Assembly: GCA_013151655.1 (NCBI GenBank) | Contig: JAADHX010000249.1 | Location: 1 to 6,456, forward strand | From: Actinomycetota bacterium | GTDB taxonomy: Bacteria > Actinomycetota > Acidimicrobiia > Acidimicrobiales > Poriferisodalaceae | Reading direction: 5' to 3' | DNA: 6,456 bases | In this document: positions 5,789-6,456 of the stretch, one piece after another | How positions within the stretch are numbered: position 1 is the stretch's first letter | How the letters are laid out: each line of letters begins with the position of its first letter | Notes under the pieces: generated by a model | Seen by the model: only the letters and a program-made list of their open reading frames with translations | The model's database searches: none | What the model was told of the DNA's origin: nothing | Translations under genes and position numbers: made by a program

Positions 5789-6456
5789 GTGAGCAGCGGG
5801 GCACAAGTTCTCAGCCCATCCGAAGCCGCCGAGATCGTGCGGCCGGTCGACAGCATCGCTGTACCTCTGGGCCCAGGGGTACCTGGGCAGTTCCTCCATG
5901 CGCTCGGCCCGAGGGAGGATTTCACTCAGCTAGAGATCTTTGGGGCGTTGCTTCCAGACCTCTACGAACTGTTCGTTCGGCCAGGGGTAATGTACCGCTC
6001 GGGCTTCTTTGGCCCGGCCGAACGGTTCCTTGTTGCGAGCGGCGCCAACGTTGAATTCGTCCCGTCTGACTTTAGAGGCTTCGAGCCGATTCTCGAGGCG
6101 CTCGCCCCGCGGATCATCGGCACGGCGGGCACGCCGCCCGACAGTGACGGCTGGATGAGCTTGTCACTACATGCTGGGGCGAGTGTGGCCGAACTTCACC
6201 GAGCCTGCGCCGATCCCGAACGGATCTGCTTGGTTGAGACCAGCCCCGGATATCCGCGGACCCACGGCCTGCTTCCCGACCATCGCCACGCGCTCAACAT
6301 CCGAGACGTTGACATAGTGGTCGAGGGCGATGCGGCACCGTTTTCGCTGGAAGATGCCCCGTCGACTCAGATCGAGGTCGCCATCGCACAGTTCGCGCAG
6401 AGATTCATTCCCGACGGCGCAACACTGCAAACCGGTATCGGCGGGATTCCGAACAC
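5789..6456 (+). CDS. Acetyl-CoA hydrolase/transferase family protein (4-hydroxybutyrate CoA-transferase-like), N-terminal half
   Basis: The frame from GTG 5789 stays open to the window edge (222 codons plus 2 bases), so the gene is cut and roughly half is visible. The sequence follows the acetyl-CoA hydrolase/transferase N-terminal domain closely: SIAVPLGPGVPGQFLHALG (22-40), YRSGFFGPAERF (69-80), GWMSLSLHAGASVAELHRA (121-139), DPERICLVETSPGYPRTHG (142-160) and TLQTGIGGIPN (212-222), the last being the CoA-binding Gly-rich turn. Members move CoA between acyl groups (for example acetyl-CoA to 4-hydroxybutyrate, propionate or succinate) or hydrolyse acetyl-CoA, in the cytosol. The catalytic glutamate of this family lies further on and is outside the window, so substrate and activity cannot be judged. 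It has its own ribosome binding site after a 169-bp gap and is probably not part of the CotH operon, though read-through is possible as no terminator is seen. Confidence 0.88.
   Translation, partial: MSSGAQVLSPSEAAEIVRPVDSIAVPLGPGVPGQFLHALGPREDFTQLEIFGALLPDLYELFVRPGVMYRSGFFGPAERFLVASGANVEFVPSDFRGFEPILEALAPRIIGTAGTPPDSDGWMSLSLHAGASVAELHRACADPERICLVETSPGYPRTHGLLPDHRHALNIRDVDIVVEGDAAPFSLEDAPSTQIEVAIAQFAQRFIPDGATLQTGIGGIPN
5861..5882. repeat. 22-bp imperfect palindrome inside the CoA-transferase gene
   Basis: The arms GTACCTCTGGG (5861-5871) and CCCAGGGGTAC (5872-5882) are reverse complements except for one pair (T5866/G5877). It sits in codons for a Val-Pro-Leu-Gly-Pro-Gly stretch of the conserved N-terminus, so coding constraint and GC content may explain it. 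Confidence 0.5.

Noticed and set aside
5644..6054. 136-codon plus-strand frame with a GAGGAGG 13 bases upstream of its ATG
   Set aside because: It runs out of phase through the well-matched CoA-transferase gene, has an Arg/Gly/Pro-rich low-information sequence typical of a shadow frame, and the Shine-Dalgarno spacing is too long.

Overview
The window is moderately GC-rich and densely coded. It looks like a chromosomal piece of an actinobacterium: there are GTG starts, 4-base stop/start overlaps, a PhoP-like response regulator and a lipoprotein signal. An Acidimicrobiia-type lineage is a guess; nothing in the sequence fixes the taxon.

Layout. On the minus strand at the left edge lies the 5' part of a DUF2161-family gene (PD-(D/E)XK nuclease fold), positions 259 to 1. 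To its right, also on the minus strand, is a two-gene operon transcribed from a promoter near 1865-1905: a DUF4956 membrane protein (1814-1218) and a VTC-domain, polyphosphate-polymerase-like protein (1221-415), overlapping by 4 bases. A 156-bp divergent control region (1815-1970) separates this from a plus-strand operon: a CotH-family secreted kinase lipoprotein (1971-3560), an OmpR/PhoB-class response regulator (3557-4246) and its sensor histidine kinase (4243-5619), each overlapping the next by 4 bases. After a 169-bp gap the 5' half of an acetyl-CoA hydrolase/transferase gene begins (5789 to the window end); it has its own ribosome binding site and is probably metabolically unrelated.

How it fits together. 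The most informative part is the divergent control region. It holds two 18-bp copies of the same element (CTCACAGAAA, three variable bases, CACAA), one per strand, pointing away from each other. Each is built of two TCACA-like half-sites 11 bp apart, and each is followed, after exactly 10 bp, by a similar -10-like hexamer (GAGACT or TAGACC). This closely resembles the TCACAGC-N4-TCACAGC direct repeat recognised by mycobacterial PhoP, and the response regulator encoded here is strongly PhoP-like in its DNA-binding domain. I infer that this regulator drives both operons. The locus would then be a self-regulated unit joining an envelope sensor, a secreted CotH kinase and a DUF4956/VTC membrane polyphosphate-type polymerase. 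The co-occurrence of CotH, VTC and DUF4956 is a known theme; the shared mirrored operator and the built-in two-component system are what deserve attention.

No tRNA, rRNA, CRISPR array, insertion sequence or convincing intrinsic terminator was seen.
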